Positions 35,202 through 47,925 are shown, numbered from the stretch's first letter. The stretch: 64,000 nucleotides of DNA from Pachyseris speciosa (GCA_016490735.1 JAEMWC010000080.1:1188501-1252500); one strand, 5' to 3'. Notes: generated by a model from the sequence alone, not told the origin. A program made the numbers and translations.

Positions 35202-35393
35202 ATGACCACCAGTCCGGGCCACCAGTTGGATGAGTACAGCGACGTTAGTGATTCAAGTGATTTGGAGAACGACTGCGAGGAATCGAAGGAAGTGTGGACA
35301 ACTTGTCATCGGCGTGCGAACTATTGGATATGGGGCGTTAGTGACTTTGGTATCTCTATTAAGGCAAATTTGAAGCTTATCTTGGTTAGTAAT
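35202..35393 (+). CDS. Possible acidic first exon, not recognised
   Basis: An ATG at 35202 opens a 67-codon frame with an acidic Ser/Asp/Glu-rich stretch (EYSDVSDSSDLENDCEES). Around 35390 CTTG|GTTAGTAAT could serve as a weak donor. No downstream exon or family was recognised, so it may be a chance ORF or a transposon piece. Confidence 0.2.
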
Positions 35394-35494
35394 GCCTTCG
35401 CATGAAGCGACTGGGAGTATTCCACCACTGCTAGTCCATCACGGGGTTAACCCCCAGCATTGTTCATCGATATCATTTATACATCTGAGTCACT

Positions 35495-35745
35495 TGTTGG
35501 TAGAGCACCGGAATACCGTGCAGGAGGTCGCGGGTTCAAACCCCGGCCGGACCAACTCTCAGGGTCTTTAAATAATCAAGCAGAAAGTGCTGCCTTTGTA
35601 ATGACACCTACAAACGGTTACACTTTCTAGTCTTCTCGGATAAGAAAGACAAACCGTAGCGGGTCCCGTCTCACAGAACTTTCAATTAATCCGACTCTGT
35701 GGGACGTAAAACAACCACAAAGGACGTAACAAATCTCTGGCAGTG
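35495..35745 (+). mobile_element. tRNA-derived SINE
   Basis: The head keeps the second half of a tRNA: TTGGTAGAGCACCGGAATAC, then the B-box-like GGGTTCAAACCCCGG and the acceptor strand GGCCGGACC. It is followed by a tRNA-unrelated body starting AACTCTCAGGGTCTTTAAAT, with TAGTCTTCTCGGATAAGAAA and TCCCGTCTCACAGAAC. The 5' half of the tRNA is replaced by unrelated sequence, so the copy is truncated or decayed. The right end is approximate. Confidence 0.7.
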
Positions 35746-36193
35746 ACCACCCCTAGTGTCGATTTAGATGACCACTCGGTCGAAGAGCCAAACTCAGAGG
35801 ATAAACAGCTTAGAACAAGTGGAAATATTAATTCGTGATCGTCTCGAATTTCGCGTGAACGTGAAAGAATTTTGGACTATATTCGTGCCACGTGAAAAGG
35901 CCAAATATTATTACATGACTGAGTTTTACAAGGGGGTATAGGGGACCCTCTATTTAATTTTTATCCATGCATTTTGTACCTCAAAGATCGCGGCACAAGC
36001 AACGCAATCTTAACCGGGCGGTGGAAAAATAGATAAATATCTTTCTATAAAATGTTTCTATTCTGTTGTTAAGTCAGAAAAGATACCTCTTTTAAAAGAG
36101 GGAAGTCAAAAGTCGTGTTCTGAATGGCTAACTTATTTCCTTGATGATAGGCAATTTCCGGTAAGGGCAAACCAAAATGAAATAAAATCTGTA

Positions 36194-37392
36194 GGCATTA
36201 ATTTTTAAGTACCTTTTTAAGTGTTTGAAGTCTGTTTCAAGTGAATTTTTTCGTTAGCTTGAAGAATTTGATCTATTCGAATTCCTTAGCTGAAATTTTA
36301 ATTACCCGAAAATGTTAAGGAACAAAATCTTCCTTTGAGAAAATGTTAGGTGATAATAGAGATTAATTACAAGAATATCTTATTAATAAGTAAAATTAAG
36401 TACTAAATTCAATCCTACTATTAAATCTAAAGTATTGACAAGAATATTTATACTATAAAATATTCACACAGTTCTGTTCCTTTCTGTCCTTCACTCCTAC
36501 TGACCACTCCTTCCTGACACGTAACCGCATCGCCAAGCAAACACAATGAACTAACCGCAACTTTCCCAAATTACCTTTTCTTAAACTTGTTCATGATCAC
36601 AAACTTCTTCTTCTTCAAAATCCACTTTCGCTCTTTACTGCACACTTCTGTTCCTTGCTGACCTTCGTATCTTTCCACGGACGCCAAGGACACACTTCAG
36701 CTCACCCGACCGCCGTGAAGTAAGCTTTGTAACTGAGTTACTATGACTCTCCTCTGCACCTCTCTGGCTTAGGCGGCACCCGACTAGAGAATTTAGCCAC
36801 GAACGATGTCTCGCCTCTGCTAACGACTTTTAGCAGTGAATAAGCACTTCGTCTCGATCTCCTTCCTTAACTTCTTCTTCGCAAACCAAAACCTTTACCT
36901 TCGTGAGTTACACGCACCGGACGGAACCTTCTACCTTTTACATTCTTAATCTTGGTCTTTTTTTAGTTACATTTACACAAATACTTGCATGAAATGAATG
37001 AATAACGTGCTGCAATTATACTACAAATATGCACTCAAGGCCGGAATAATTCCATAATTACAATAGCAACTAAAGACTAGGTAAAGCAATTAGATGACAA
37101 AAATTAACACACAGTGTTACGTAACATATTATAGCTATGTACAGACATGTAAGCTAATTAAACAAAACTAATGAAATTGAAGAAAGTGTGGGAAAAATCC
37201 GTGGCTGCCCAAAACAGCAATTGCGACCTTTCCGAAAACCTGAGAGGCTATGATTTCTCCCTTGCGAATCTTTAAGGCCACGTCAGTTTCAGTTACGAAA
37301 ACCCCAGTGCACTCTTTAATCGACGCCAAAACCCTGAGGCGAACTCCCCTCCACCGAACAGATTTCTACCGAAATTTGCCGTTGGGTGCCCT
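36194..37392. mobile_element. hAT-like MITE copy 2, interrupted by ~840-bp insertion
   Basis: The flanks at 36194-36351 and 37193-37392 match the element at 14379-14816 (GTGTTTGAAGTCTGTTT, GGAACAAAATCTTCCTTTGA; later ACTCTTTAATCGACGCC and GTTGGGTGCCCTTGA). Its left terminus is lost. The intervening 36352-37192 segment is foreign, AT-rich and without an ORF; it could be a solo LTR or another non-coding insertion, but I could not identify its ends. Confidence 0.55.
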
Positions 37393-38087
37393 TGACTTGT
37401 CTCTCTAGAACGCTTCTTAACAGGGTTCATTTGCCATGAATGTTGTTTGGCACTTTTTCATTTTGTTGATTTGTCGATCGCATTATCGCTTATGATATCC
37501 GTAAATAAATGTCTTACTAATCGTTTCTTTAGGAACTGGCTGACCTGCCCAAACGCGTTTGCATTAGCCAAAATCAATTTTCAGGATTCCTGTCCAAAAA
37601 AAAAAAAACTTACCAGACCAAGTACACGACGCTCCTTATGGCTTGCAGCTTGTGAAGTGTGTTCTGGTAGGTTGGACAGTGGATTTTAGTAGCTTGCGCA
37701 GAGCATTCTGGTAAAAAGCCACCAAAGGAAATCCAACGGCCGAACAGCGGCAAAGAATTCCATTGCCTGAAGCTAAACCTGAAACAGGACATATTTACGT
37801 GCCAGAAGTACGTGGACGATTGTTCCGAGTGGCTTTGAGGTTGATAAGTTATGCTCCAAGATGATAAGTTATGCTCGTTGTGGGAAACCAGAGATCAAAT
37901 GCACTTTGATTAAGTGAGCTGTGCTTCTTTACCTATAATAAAAGGTCCAAAATGGGCCAAAAACGAACAATTTAGTCTCTTATTTAATAATTAATACCCA
38001 ATTTACTTACAACTGACAAGTGGCCCATTTTAATTTGAACTGACAACTGATATTTGAACCGCCCATTCCAGACCCTCTAGCAAGGCA

Positions 38088-38443
38088 TTAATGGTTGAAA
38101 CTGAACGGGGAAAAAGTTTCCCTGACAATTTTTCCAACAAGCCTAAGTGCTTCATAAACATTACCGGCTACACTGCCAGCTTTCACGGGTGGCAACCCCA
38201 TACAGTTCAGTGTAACATAGTTATAAGTAGTTAACATCCAGCTATCCCGTAATAGTCGTTTTGGTCTGAAGTAGCGGATGGCACACTTCATATAGTTCAC
38301 TAAGTGTAACAAGACTGCTTTTCGATCATTCTCTTCCTGTCGGATTATGGCTATTCCCAGTTCTCTAACCCGACTGAAGCACCACTTTTCTGTCCTCTTA
38401 TGTCGGCGCTCGCTACAACCTACAGGAAATCGAAGTCCTCCAC
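38088..38443 (-). CDS. Unrecognised ORF, about 118 codons
   Basis: On minus an open frame runs from just after a TGA near 38446 to a stop at 38088. The predicted peptide is rich in Arg, Lys and aromatic residues (SERRHKRTEKWCFSRVREL, then VNYMKCAIRYFRPKRLLRD and GLPPVKAGSVAGNVYEALR) and reads like protein rather than random translation. There is no ATG near its start and no clear acceptor. It may be a gene or transposon fragment; I do not recognise the family. Confidence 0.3.
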
Positions 38444-38802
38444 TGCTTCATGCCTGTCACCGTAATGACAAACTAATTGTAGAAATTCAATTTCAATTCA
38501 ATGAAAATTGAGGTGAAACGTTTTATTTGCATCATATTTTGTTTGAATATTCGGTGTTTTCAAAGTGATTATGACACGTTGCAAGAATATGAGACGATTC
38601 TATGGGACAGGCATCATTCGTTCACTTTCTTGTTTTGTTTTTCTTTTTTCAATTTGCGAAAAGTTTTTGACGTTGGTAGCAGGTTATGATGCCTAAGCTG
38701 AATAAATCTAATGCGCAAAAGTTTAGGTACGCTTGGAATGCTAGGACCTAATATTGTAGTAACTTGTAGGGTGTACTTGCAGTCGAAGATCTGTCTGTCA
38801 AG

Positions 38803-39062
38803 CCCGGCCAGGGTGGGGGAGGGGTAGCTGGATACCAACATACCCGGTTTTTTTCCCCTAAGATACCAATATACCTTAAAAATGTAAAACGTGTGATACT
38901 TAGTACCTAAAATTATCCTGAAGCATTTAATTCATGTCTGTATACCGAATACCTAAAATTCAGGAACAACCAGATGCTTTATACCGAGTTGTAACATTAA
39001 AATACCATATACCTGAATTAAAATGGCTCTAGGAACCGTATACCCAAGACCCCTGGCCGGCC
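38803..39062. mobile_element. Small MITE with CCGGCCAGGG ends
   Basis: CCCGGCCAGGGTGGGGGAGG at the left and CCGGCCAGGGGTCTTGGGTA for the right end read on minus form short inverted repeats. The interior repeats ATACC(A/T)A(T/C)AT-type units. Confidence 0.5.
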
Positions 39063-40443
39063 TGATCTGTGGGGGAGGGGTGATTGGGAGGCGCAAGTAA
39101 TATCTGCTTGAGACAAACAGCTCCCGCTAGGACCTCGTTCCCGACATCGCGGTCTATCAAATCCAGATATTTAAACGGTAGACTTAGCAAGGTATTTTAT
39201 AATTGAAAGATCATTTAAGGTTTTGGGCATGATAATTATAGAGGAGTGCGGGATTGCAAAGCTCCTGCAAGAAGATTTTTTAGTTTTACCGGAAACATTT
39301 CAGTGTCGTCGCGCTTCCCCTTTCGTCTCCGTTACACTCGCCAGACCCTAGCTCGACCACAACTACGCGTCTTATCTTAAGCGCTATCAAACAAAGAGAT
39401 ATCAGTTGTTTGGATAGGGACTCTGAATTGCCGCAAGATATGTCCCTAAAATTAATTTAGGGCTGGTTATATGATGATCCCAGTTATTTGCTTTTTTTAA
39501 ATTTAAATCTTGACATGCTTGTTGACAGTGTAAAGTAACTTTTCTCGACCTACCCTCTCATAAACGTGATTTCTATCGGCAGCGTCCCTCATTTTCTCTT
39601 GGCCGCGTTTAATGATGTTGCACCTTACAAAGCTGACATGTGCTCTCGCGACTATCTACTCTAAGTCGAGTTTCGCTAAAAGAATAAAAAGGTTGTTTGG
39701 ATCGCGGCTCCCGGTAGACACACGATCAAGCGAGACCGATAAAATAGTGGGGAAGTTTTGATGGGTAACAAGTATATGTAAACAATCTGATCGAAAGGTA
39801 GCTCTGAAGTAGGCATTGATAGACTGCAATCGACAAGCACTTACTTTCATTCATTTGCTATAGTGACACCTTTAATTCTTGGTAACAGATGACAGGAGTT
39901 ATTACAATACTAAGATCGTTCTACAGCATTTACAAATACATAGCAAGCATCTACAGAGCAGAAATTAGAAAGAAGCAAATTTAAAAGAAACTTCCAGTGC
40001 GGGCTGCCTTTTAATCCTTTTCGGTGATAGGTTTTGACTTCGTTGCCAATTTTATTGTCATGTTTGTCAGTTTAATCCAGTATTTGGTAGATAACATGAT
40101 TATATTTGTGGCTTCTATGTTTTTAAATATCGTCTACTTTTAATTTAGTGCTTTTTTCAACAGCTATGTCGACTGACACAAAAATGTTTCTAAGCTTACT
40201 TACTTGTTTATAGGTGTACTGTTCAAGCTATCTATGTGCAATCTATGTGACCTTTCCCATGAGCTCCTGCAAGTAGACAAAACCTACAAAACACCCTTTG
40301 AGAAAGCTCCTACCCCAGGCCCACTCTTACTCGATGTTTCGACAATTCAAAATTGTAATACGGTTGTTCAGTTGAAATTGCGAATATAGTTCGTTAATTA
40401 AGCGACTGCCGCATGAAAAGTGCTCGCTGACATACGAGTGAAT

Positions 40444-42643
40444 TCAGATAAACTGGAAGGATGACCTCCGGAATGACAGTCCACGCACGCGCGATACAAA
40501 TTCTTCCATGTCATCCACCTCTTCGTCTTCTTCCTCTTCTTCTACCTTCACTTCCTCTTTCTTCGCCGTCGGGGACATGGGCTCTAGGTGGGCTCTGAAA
40601 TGACGTAACACAGCAGGGGCCCACGTGATTCTATATCCGCTGACCTGCTTTTTGTGCATGTAAACATGCTCCAACACTTCGGCAACGTATCTGCGCCAAG
40701 AAAAAATAGCAAATCAATTTGAATTAAGGAGTCTGGCCACAGGCAGCGGGTCTTGGTAACATAGGAGAACATCATGATATAATATTTTATTTCGTACCAG
40801 TTATTGTTACATCTAATTGTCAACTATTGTCATCTAATGATCATTGATTGAGTGAAAAACTAGAGCATAATTACAGAATGCAACTTTTTTTAAATGACGA
40901 TAATGCGTTAGTGGAGAGAGTGTACAAACAAAGGCTTAATACACCTTCCTTATTTACACTTTTGCTCCGACAGTAAATTTGTATTTAGCTCGCTAAACAT
41001 TCTTCAGCCCTTTCAGTATGCAGTCCACTGGGCTCGGCCAATATACGTACTTCATGTGTGATTCAGTGTATGTCCGTCGTGGTATGGCTAGCCGGAGCAG
41101 CTCTCCACTCTCTTCTTCGACTAATTCGTCGCCATCTTCCTCATCAGGATCCTTTCCGAACATAACACCACCCAATTCACAACAACGAATTCCGCCTACA
41201 AAACAAAAGTTGCTGGTAAATTGATTGTGAGATGCATATTTCAGGAGTTAATCCTACCACAATACCCTGTATTAGTATATACCACACAAGTGAATAGTGC
41301 TTTTCGCGCGCTCTGATGGGTTAATTAACTCGGAGGTGATCAGCAAGTACTATTTACCTCCACTTCAGTGAACAATTGCCGGTTAACTGTGATGTGCCCG
41401 GCGATAAAAGCCCCTTCACAAACAGGGGAGGGTCATCTGTATTTCCAAGGGCTTCTCTCAGAATGAAAATAAGATAAGATTGGGATTTTATTATAAAAGT
41501 TTTACCTTCCACATAAATGGCGCATCCCAGGGCCCAGGCCGGGAACTGCTCCTTAGGAATATGTGGCAACATGGCGGCTGCATTAATGTAAACAGCGTGT
41601 CCACCAGGAGGGGTCAGCACTGGAATACGATTCTTTTTCAGCAAATCTGCCAGCATTTTCACAAATCCCACTTGATAACGAAGATAATCATCATCAAGCA
41701 CCTCCCGTAACCCTACAGCCATAGCTTCCAGATCTCTCCCGGCCAGGCCCCCATACGTGAGAAACCCTTCGGAAATGATCAGTTCCCTCCGGCATTTTTC
41801 CGCGAGGTCCTCATCATTCATGGCCAGGAATCCCCCGATATTCACGAGCCCATCCTTCTTAGCAGACATAGTACAACCATCGGCGTACGAGAACATCTCC
41901 TGCGCGATTTGAAGTGGCGTGCGATGGGCGTAACCTTCCTCACGTGTTTTGATGAACCAGGCGTTTTCTGCAAAACGACAGGCGTCAAGGAAGAAGGGAA
42001 CTCCGTGCTGACGGCAGAGCTTGGAAACCATTTTAATGTTCTCCATACTGACAGGTTCTCCTCCTATGGCGTTGTTTGTTATTGTAATCATCACCGTGGC
42101 AACCTTCCCTTCTCGTTCTCCTGATATCAACTCCTTTAATTTATTGACGTCCATGTTCCCCTTAAATGGTTCAGTTTTGTTAGGATCCAAAGCACCAGGG
42201 GTCGGAAGATTAATCGCCTTGCCTCCATGTTTTTGCACGTTGGCTTGGGTTGTATCAAAATGTGCGTTGTTAGGCACCAGGTCGCCATCCTCTAATATAC
42301 ATTGAAAAAGAATCCGCTCAGCGGCCCGGCCTTGGTGCGTGGGAAACACGTGCCGGAAACCAAAGATGTCATTGACGACTTTCTCAAACGTCCGGTAGCT
42401 TGGCGATCCAGCGTACGATTCATCACCTTTCATGATGGCTGCCCACTGGTTAGAGCTCATGGCGCCTGTGCCTGAGTCTGTTAACAGGTCGATGATGATA
42501 TCCTCAGAGTTGAGAAGGAAAGGATTGTAGTTGGCTTCCTGAAGACGTTGAACTCGCTCCGCTCGGGTTGAATGTTTAATCTTTTCAACGGCTTTGATTC
42601 TGAATGGCTCAAAAAATGTTTGAAATTGGTGCTCCCACTCCAT
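40444..42643 (-). CDS. Tryptophanase-like beta-eliminating lyase, paralog C
   Basis: Minus exons 42643-41506, 41195-41051 and 40690-40444 join in frame to give about 509 residues starting MEWEHQF. Exons 1 and 2 are the same length as in paralog B (1138 and 145 nt), with the same intron positions and phases, so B and C share a recent ancestor. The family residues are present: GDESYAGSPSY, FDTTQAN (Asp130), ITNNAIGGEPVS, DACRFAENAWF, SAKKD (Lys263), LAIPRRTYTESHM, LRHFRAH (His458). The TPL-specific Arg position reads CELGG, again arguing for tryptophan indole-lyase. IPTHQG is changed to FPTHQG. The C-terminal tail is strongly acidic (EEEEEDEEVDD), ending in an Arg/Ser/Phe stretch. Intron 1 is only 310 bp, against 1058 bp in B. 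Confidence 0.9.
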
Positions 42644-44866
42644 GGCTGGATCGTTCTACCGGAAAAGAAAATTCAAGCAAGAACTGTAAGTGACTTGTTA
42701 CTATTTTGTGCACGAGGCCTCAGGAGCTAGGAAGGCGTTGTAGCTATTCTCTAATATGGAGAGTAAACTTGAGAGCATGTTCTGTCAGTTCTCACTGAGT
42801 AAGTTCTTACAATAGGAACATTTCCGACCAAAATACGTTCCTAGCCCCTAGATTGCTTCCTCTTTGTAGTAGCGTGCAGGGACGTGGACTCGAGATCGAT
42901 GTGACAAGTTATTGTCTAGCCTGTTCCAAGCGTTCAGATAGTAAATAGGGAGCGAGATTGCCGGCAGAACAAGGCTAAAATAAAGCGGCGAAAAATTGAG
43001 GCGCTCCGTTTACCATCTGAACACCTGGAACGGGCTAGTGATTGTCTAAAGCACTCGAGCTTGGTTTCAAAAATGGTACTCGCAATTATTCTTTTACTCA
43101 TTCTCAAATCTAAAGCTCACTAGTAATCTTGTGTTCACACTTTCCGGTGTAATTTCTTACCTCTGTTCTGTGGTTCGAAAATGTTCTCACCGCGAAGGGG
43201 GTACTCGCCTACAGAAGCTGTATGGGTGTGTACCGTCCCAGAGGGTAACTAATTCGCGCTAAAGTTTGGATAGGGGTGTTTATTTTAGAAGTTAGGTGCT
43301 GTGATGTTGGAGAAAGACATGTAAACATTATCATTTCATAAATATATTTATTTAAGGCGATCGAGACTGTTTGGTTTTGTGCTACAATTTTAATTCATAT
43401 TTCAAATAATACTTATTTGTTCCGCTTTGCCACTCTTAGGGAAAGCAAACATTGTTTGATGACGGAAACATTTGCCATATTATCTGATTTTTCTGTGAAG
43501 AAACAGTAACTTTAACCCGACCCCAACTGTCCAAATTTTTATTATCATTATTTTTTTTATGAATACAGAAACGATATTGGAAGTATTACAAAAGTTAATA
43601 CAGGAAAAATATTATAGCCCTAACCCTAACCGATTTTCCAAATTGTAATGAAAATAACGGGAGCACTTTGTTCACTTCTCAAGCTCTTACCAATCGGTTC
43701 AGTTTCCTATTCAAGAAATTTAATTCTTCTCTAAATTGGGCGATGTTGAGTTCAGAAAATTAGTTTTTGAACCGATATTGTATTTCATAATTGTTAGCTT
43801 TACTAAACTAGACAAGACGAATTTTAGCGTAGATCACTAAAAGGTTAACACCCAGATCCAGGCCAGGAACGAAAGCTTTTTGCTGAAACATCGTTACGAA
43901 ATAGGGGGAAGGAAAAAAAATGTAATAAGACAAATTGTACAAAATGTCGCGCACCACCCCACCGTCAACTCTACCACCAACTGGAAACGTTAAGCTTCTT
44001 TAATCGTCATGCCGCAGTTGTGTTTGGGTCTGATAACACTGAAATAAAACTTTAAACAATATCAAGCAATATTTTTTCTGTGGTATTGTTTGTTATATAT
44101 TTGCTAAGGGAAATGCAACTTGGGTGTTGTGTTCGCTATTTGATGAAAATAAGCACACGAAAGTTACCCCCAAACTGTTAAAATAATGAATTATGTGATT
44201 TTCGTATATTCATAGTTCTTTTGTTAAAACAATTTTAAATATTTAGAACAGAAAAGTATGACTTACGTCGTCGACTTCAGTATTTCCTTGTTTTTTGTCT
44301 TCCGGATTCAAACCTAACCCATTATAAAGAAGTTCCCGCATTTTTGACACTATACTGTTGATTTTTGTCTAACGCCGGAAGATCTCTGCAAAGAAGTGAA
44401 ATGGAAATGGGTCTTATTTGTCCTCAGAAGAGATCGGTGACAGAGTTGACGTTCTAGCTGACTGTCACATTAATTTCGGGCAGATTATCGTTTTATTTCT
44501 CAGTTTGAAAAAGGGTTAGAACTTCATCTTGCAGTCAACAAGGATCACGTCGTGTTATGTGGCGTGGAGTTCAAGCAAAATAACTTACAGCTTATAAAAC
44601 TTCTTTAAATTTTTTGACAAAAGGAGGAAGAAAGACCGTGGTGTAATTTGGAATCTGAATTTTGAGACATTCCTTTAATGAAAAGCAAAGAAAACCTGAA
44701 AAAGTTTAAACTGCATTTGTAACTTCAATAACGTTCAATGAATGCCAAACCTATTAGTAAACCAGATTGAATTTTTGAACCTAACCACGGGTTAATGTAA
44801 AAGGGACATGTTGAGTGTAAAATTCAGAGTAGTGATGTTCCCATTTCAACTTAAATAAATATACAG

Positions 44867-45070
44867 AAAGAAAGAAAGAAACTTTATTTATACACGGTTA
44901 CAATTTAAAGCTACAAGCTTGTGGAGCCGTGTGGGAGAAATGTTGGTTTTTGAGGAGAGGGAAAGAACAGAAAGAAAGAAAAAAAATTTATTTATACACG
45001 GTTACAATTTAAAGCTATAAGTTTGTGGCGCCGTGTGGGAGAAATGTTGGTTTTTGAGGAGAGGGGAAAA
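44867..45070 (-). repeat. Tandem duplicate of a SINE 3' part, ~102-bp period
   Basis: Two head-to-tail units each contain AGAAAGAAA, TTTATTTATACACGGTTACA, then GCCGTGTGGGAGAAATGTTG and GTTTTTGAGGAGAGG. The second runs on into AAAACCGGAGTACCTGGAGC, the inverse of the SINE segment at 62690-62720 (CTCCAGGTACTCTGGTTTTC). They are therefore partial minus-strand copies of a SINE related to that at 62568-62849. Confidence 0.6.
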
Positions 45071-45212
45071 CCGGAGTACCTGGAGCACCCGATTTTCATA
45101 TATTCATTTTCACTAACTTAAACAGTTGCAAAGAAGACTCGGAGTGAATATACAGATACCTAACTCAGGCTGGCACAGGCGTAATCGACCTCATGCCCAG
45201 CAAATATTGCTA

Positions 45213-45746
45213 TACCGTATTTTCTCAATTAAACGCCGGCCTCATACTACCGCGCAGGGTCAAAACTATTAATTTTTTAAATAAACGCCGGGGACGTTTG
45301 ATCGAGGCCCCGGTTTTTGATCGAGGTTCCGGCGTTTCATCGAAGCTAGGATAGTTTTCTACGATCAAGCTTGGAAGTAAAATAACACTGCCACGACATA
45401 GTGCCAGCACGGTGTACTGCTTTGATAAAGTTTTAGTAACTATTCAAAGGAAATGTGTCGGCGTAACATAACTCGCGAGGATGCTGTACACAAAATAAAA
45501 CATATTTAAAACAATGTTCGCGTTCATGTTGTATTACTGACGCACTTTTTTAATTTCTTGAATTATAGTCCTTTCTGGAAGGAATCCGCGCATTGACTGA
45601 AAGTAATAGGAACAGCCAAGGCCGCCGTCATTGCACCTTAATTAATAAACGCCGGACCCCGATTAAACGCTAGCTTCAAATAATGGCCGGGGCCAACCCA
45701 CCGAATTTTGAATAAACGCCGGGGCGTTTAAGCGAGAAGATACTGT
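45213..45746. mobile_element. MITE with TACCGTATTTTCTC..AAACGCC ends
   Basis: The left end TACCGTATTTTCTCAATTAA-ACGCCG and the right end, inverted CAGTATCTTCTCGCTTAAAC-GCC, are related. Internal AAACGCCGG units recur at about 45280, 45650 and 45713. No transposase ORF. Confidence 0.55.
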
Positions 45747-47925
45747 GCCTGTGGAGTACAAGTCAGGTTGGTGTCGATTGTTATTCATACGCAATGCAGA
45801 AAAGTTGACATTACATACATTTATGTTAAGAAATTCAGTAACTTGCAAACTTTAAACTTTACCTTTCACTCCGTCATGTGAAGTTTATTTTCAGCTAATC
45901 CGAGTGTCAAATCAAGTCAAACGTAGCCAATACACATTCCAAGTATGAGTAAACTTTTCTGTTTTTTTTTTTTTTTAACAAACAAAATTTTGGATATTTC
46001 AAACAGGTTTTTCTCTTTACTCTTTTTAGAGAACAAGAGATAGAAAATAAATAACAAATACACGCATAGTTTTGCAGACGTACCTTCCGTCTCTTCGCTC
46101 CCCTACGCCTTGCTGAATTCAATAAATAGCGTTAACTCTACCACCAAGCTCGTGGAACTTTAAGGAAGAATACTTCTAAGCGCGAATTGAATAAATTTTC
46201 CGCTTGATGATGGGCACTCTTTGTCTTCGAAATATTGTCCAATTTAATAAATCAAACATTGCACGAAGGAAGCGAATGAAAAATACATACGAGGTAAAGT
46301 TGCTCAATTGTTTGTGTAGGCAAGACATATACTTGTTTGTTTGCATTTTCGCAGCTATGATTGCGCGAAACCACAAATGTTTCCGCAAGCGTTCACTGTC
46401 TGTATTAGTTCCTGCTGTATTAAGGATACCGAACTTTGGTGGTCTGGTTTGGAAATCGTGTTATAGCGTCTGTAACGCCAGGTTCACGGCGACTGCTGAA
46501 AGGCTGTCACTTGCGAAACAACTTGTCGCGATGAGATAAGCGTGTGATGTGGGAGATGCTTTACTAATCGAATAAAGCCAGAGATCACGGAAAATCAGCT
46601 GTGATTGACGGTGATTTAATTGACGATAATCGAACGTAAACTGAAATACAATGCAATAAACTAATTACTTGATAATAAAAGATTACAAGATGACAAGATT
46701 CACGAATCAAAGGTAGCAAACATTCCAATCATAATTGCGGTGTGACAATACTTTCCAGTCATACTTCTCAGAAAAGATACAATTAAAAACATCAATGATC
46801 TCAAGCAGATATACATACTGCTAACAGTCCTAGTTACAATAAATGGTAACACTGTAAAATCTTGAAAACGATAAAATTGCACGATACTATAAAAGCATGC
46901 TCGCATGAGCGCCATTGCAAGCGATGAGGGAGTTAACGAGCATGAAAAGGACTTTAACTGAATTACCAGAGATTCTATAGGAAGCCGCTAAATAGAAACC
47001 TAAACTAGGGGAATATAAACTGTAAAGATTTAACACTAAAACAAGACAGAATGAAAACTTTAAAGGCTGGGGCGCTGCCACGTGGTGGGCTAGAACAATT
47101 AGGCTGTTGTATAAAAAAACCGAGACTAAAGGTACTAGAAGTCCAAACGTAAAACTTGAAACTTATACTAAAAAACAAGCATAGAAAATAGTTTGTACTT
47201 ACACATCGATTCCCGCTTGCACTCTAAATAGCCAAGAGTAGCTTAAACTTAATTTTACTTAACACACGTACTGTGCACGATGAACTTAAGCTAAACTACT
47301 GCCGGGAATATGCCGCTAAAGCTATCTTTACACCGCCCACGTGTAAAGGTTAATGACGTATTGCTAAGCAACGACTTGGCGAATCAGAAAGAATCAGGTT
47401 AATCACTTAATACGAAGCCTCGATCTAGTGTTCATTACAGCGTCCTTTATCTGCTGATGCATAGCACACAACTGTATTTTATCCGGATCTGATCGGTCTG
47501 TAATTTTTATTTCACTTCACTTCACTTATTTATTTGATGTAACCTCGTTCAAATGAATGATATTAAATACATCTCGGTCAGCGGATTCCTAGGGAAACGT
47601 AAATAACAATAATTTGCGGAATTTGGCGTCGTCCGCAATTTCTACAACATCATGTGGTAGATTATTCCAGTCTCTAATTGTGCGCGGCACAAAACTGAAT
47701 TTGAATAGGTTAGTGCGAGCGTAAACTGTGGAGTAATATCTATTGTGCATATGTCTTGTCTTTCTGGCCGGCTTTGATAATTCATCCAGGGGCAGGATTG
47801 CGTTGTTAGCTAAACCCTTCTTGAGAAGACAGAGTCTGTCTATTTCCCTCCTGATCTTAAGTGACTTCCACCCTAGATCCTTTAAGAGCGTAGTGACACT
47901 GCCAAGTTCATAATTCTGGTAATCA

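Larger units (their letters stand above)
30282..40443. other. Repeat-rich interval between paralogs B and C
   Basis: No firm gene is seen in these 10 kb. Dispersed units are listed separately: a GAGCAC-rich repeat, a 134-bp tandem duplication, a tRNA-SINE, a hAT-like copy, an unrecognised ORF at 38088-38443 and a MITE. Elsewhere there is only AT-rich sequence. TTGAACGAATGTTGA-type units at 30440-30570 resemble the subterminal repeats of the Harbinger element at 17454-18268. Confidence 0.5.
42644..47504. other. Intergenic after paralog C
   Basis: No supported gene. The 111-codon ORF at 46204-46539 (+) lacks recognisable motifs. Tandem SINE-tail copies and a MITE are listed separately. A CCCTAACCCTAACC pair near 43617 is too short to be telomeric. 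Confidence 0.5.

Noticed and set aside
43613..43632. Telomere-like CCCTAACCCTAACC
   Set aside because: Only two full units inside the sequence; too short to mark a telomere or a fusion site.
46204..46539. 111-codon ORF
   Set aside because: Composition and lack of motifs do not support a gene; no splice partners found.
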